NCBI GenBank assembly: GCA_002479645.1
Contig: DLOO01000055.1
Span: 1-6,729, forward strand
Source of the DNA: Lachnoclostridium sp. UBA7482
GTDB lineage: Bacteria; Bacillota; Clostridia; Lachnospirales; Lachnospiraceae
DNA: 6,729 nucleotides
Direction: 5' to 3'
Position numbers and translations under genes: made by a program. The stretch's first letter is position 1. Every line of letters starts with the position of its first letter. The notes beneath the pieces were generated by a model. It worked only from the letters and a program-made list of their open reading frames with translations. It was not told the origin of the DNA and did not search any database. This document shows positions 6,606 to 6,729 of the stretch, in pieces.

Positions 6606-6624
6606 AGGTAGGGGGTCTTTTTAC

Positions 6625-6729
6625 ATGAAATCAAGAATTTTGCTGATTGAAGACGATAAATCAATCGGGCGATTTATCGAGACCGTTTTGGAGGCCAATG
6701 ATTATCAGGTCATTTCAGCGCAAAACGGT
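6625..6729 (+). CDS. kdpE: OmpR-family response regulator, KdpE-like, N-terminal 35 residues only
   Basis: Only the start of the receiver domain is in the window. ILLIEDDKSIGRFI gives the first strand and the acidic pocket (Asp10, Asp11) followed by the first helix, and the segment ends in YQVISAQNG, the second strand. The phospho-acceptor Asp, expected near residue 50-55, and the DNA-binding domain lie beyond the window. The combination IEDDKSI..FI..VLEAN.Y.V is characteristic of KdpE, the regulator of the KdpFABC potassium pump, and the symbol rests on this resemblance alone; another OmpR-type regulator is possible. The start at ATG 6625 has AGGTAGGGGG ending nine bases upstream. No KdpD sensor kinase gene precedes it, unlike the common kdpD-kdpE order; a sensor could lie downstream. 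Confidence 0.7.
   Translation, partial: MKSRILLIEDDKSIGRFIETVLEANDYQVISAQNG

Noticed and set aside
6455..6664. 69-codon open frame on the - strand over the regulator leader
   Set aside because: No ribosome binding site or recognisable protein. It overlaps the structured leader and the start of the response regulator gene on the other strand.

Overview
The window reads as Clostridia, probably Lachnospiraceae-like, chromosomal DNA. This is inferred from the strong GGAGG-type ribosome binding sites, the Bacillota-type promoters and the protein families, not from any database match. Every supported gene is on the + strand. There is no rRNA, tRNA, CRISPR array or transposase.

Left block (about 1-3280, sampled GC mid-50s to 60%): an Xaa-Pro aminopeptidase of the long three-domain M24B type, entering from the left edge without its N-terminus. 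It is followed 51 bases later by a lipoprotein carrying a CotH-family (spore-coat-kinase-like) domain. No terminator is visible between them, so they may share a transcript.

Middle block (about 3281-6305, sampled GC falling to about 43% and then 32-35%): three genes unrelated to their flanks. They are (i) a cytoplasmic transglutaminase-like Cys-His-Asp protein with an unassigned beta-rich N-terminal domain; (ii) a small pyridoxamine-5'-phosphate-oxidase-like flavin-fold protein with its own promoter, placed just after a rho-independent terminator; and (iii) an AAA_14/DUF4143-type ATPase that looks cut at both ends, losing the start of its first strand and its C-terminal nuclease-like motif. 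The base composition and broken ATPase suggest acquired accessory DNA, now partly decayed.

Right block (about 6306-6729, GC rising again): a good sigma-A-type promoter, a leader of about 180 nt with several inverted repeats that compete for the same bases, and the first 35 codons of an OmpR-family response regulator that resembles KdpE.

The features most worth a second look are two stretches where alternative RNA structures compete: 4557-4636 (possible antiterminator against a terminator) and 6462-6605 (leader of the response regulator). The two truncation seams of the ATPase are also worth checking. I see no complete new defence or mobile system here.
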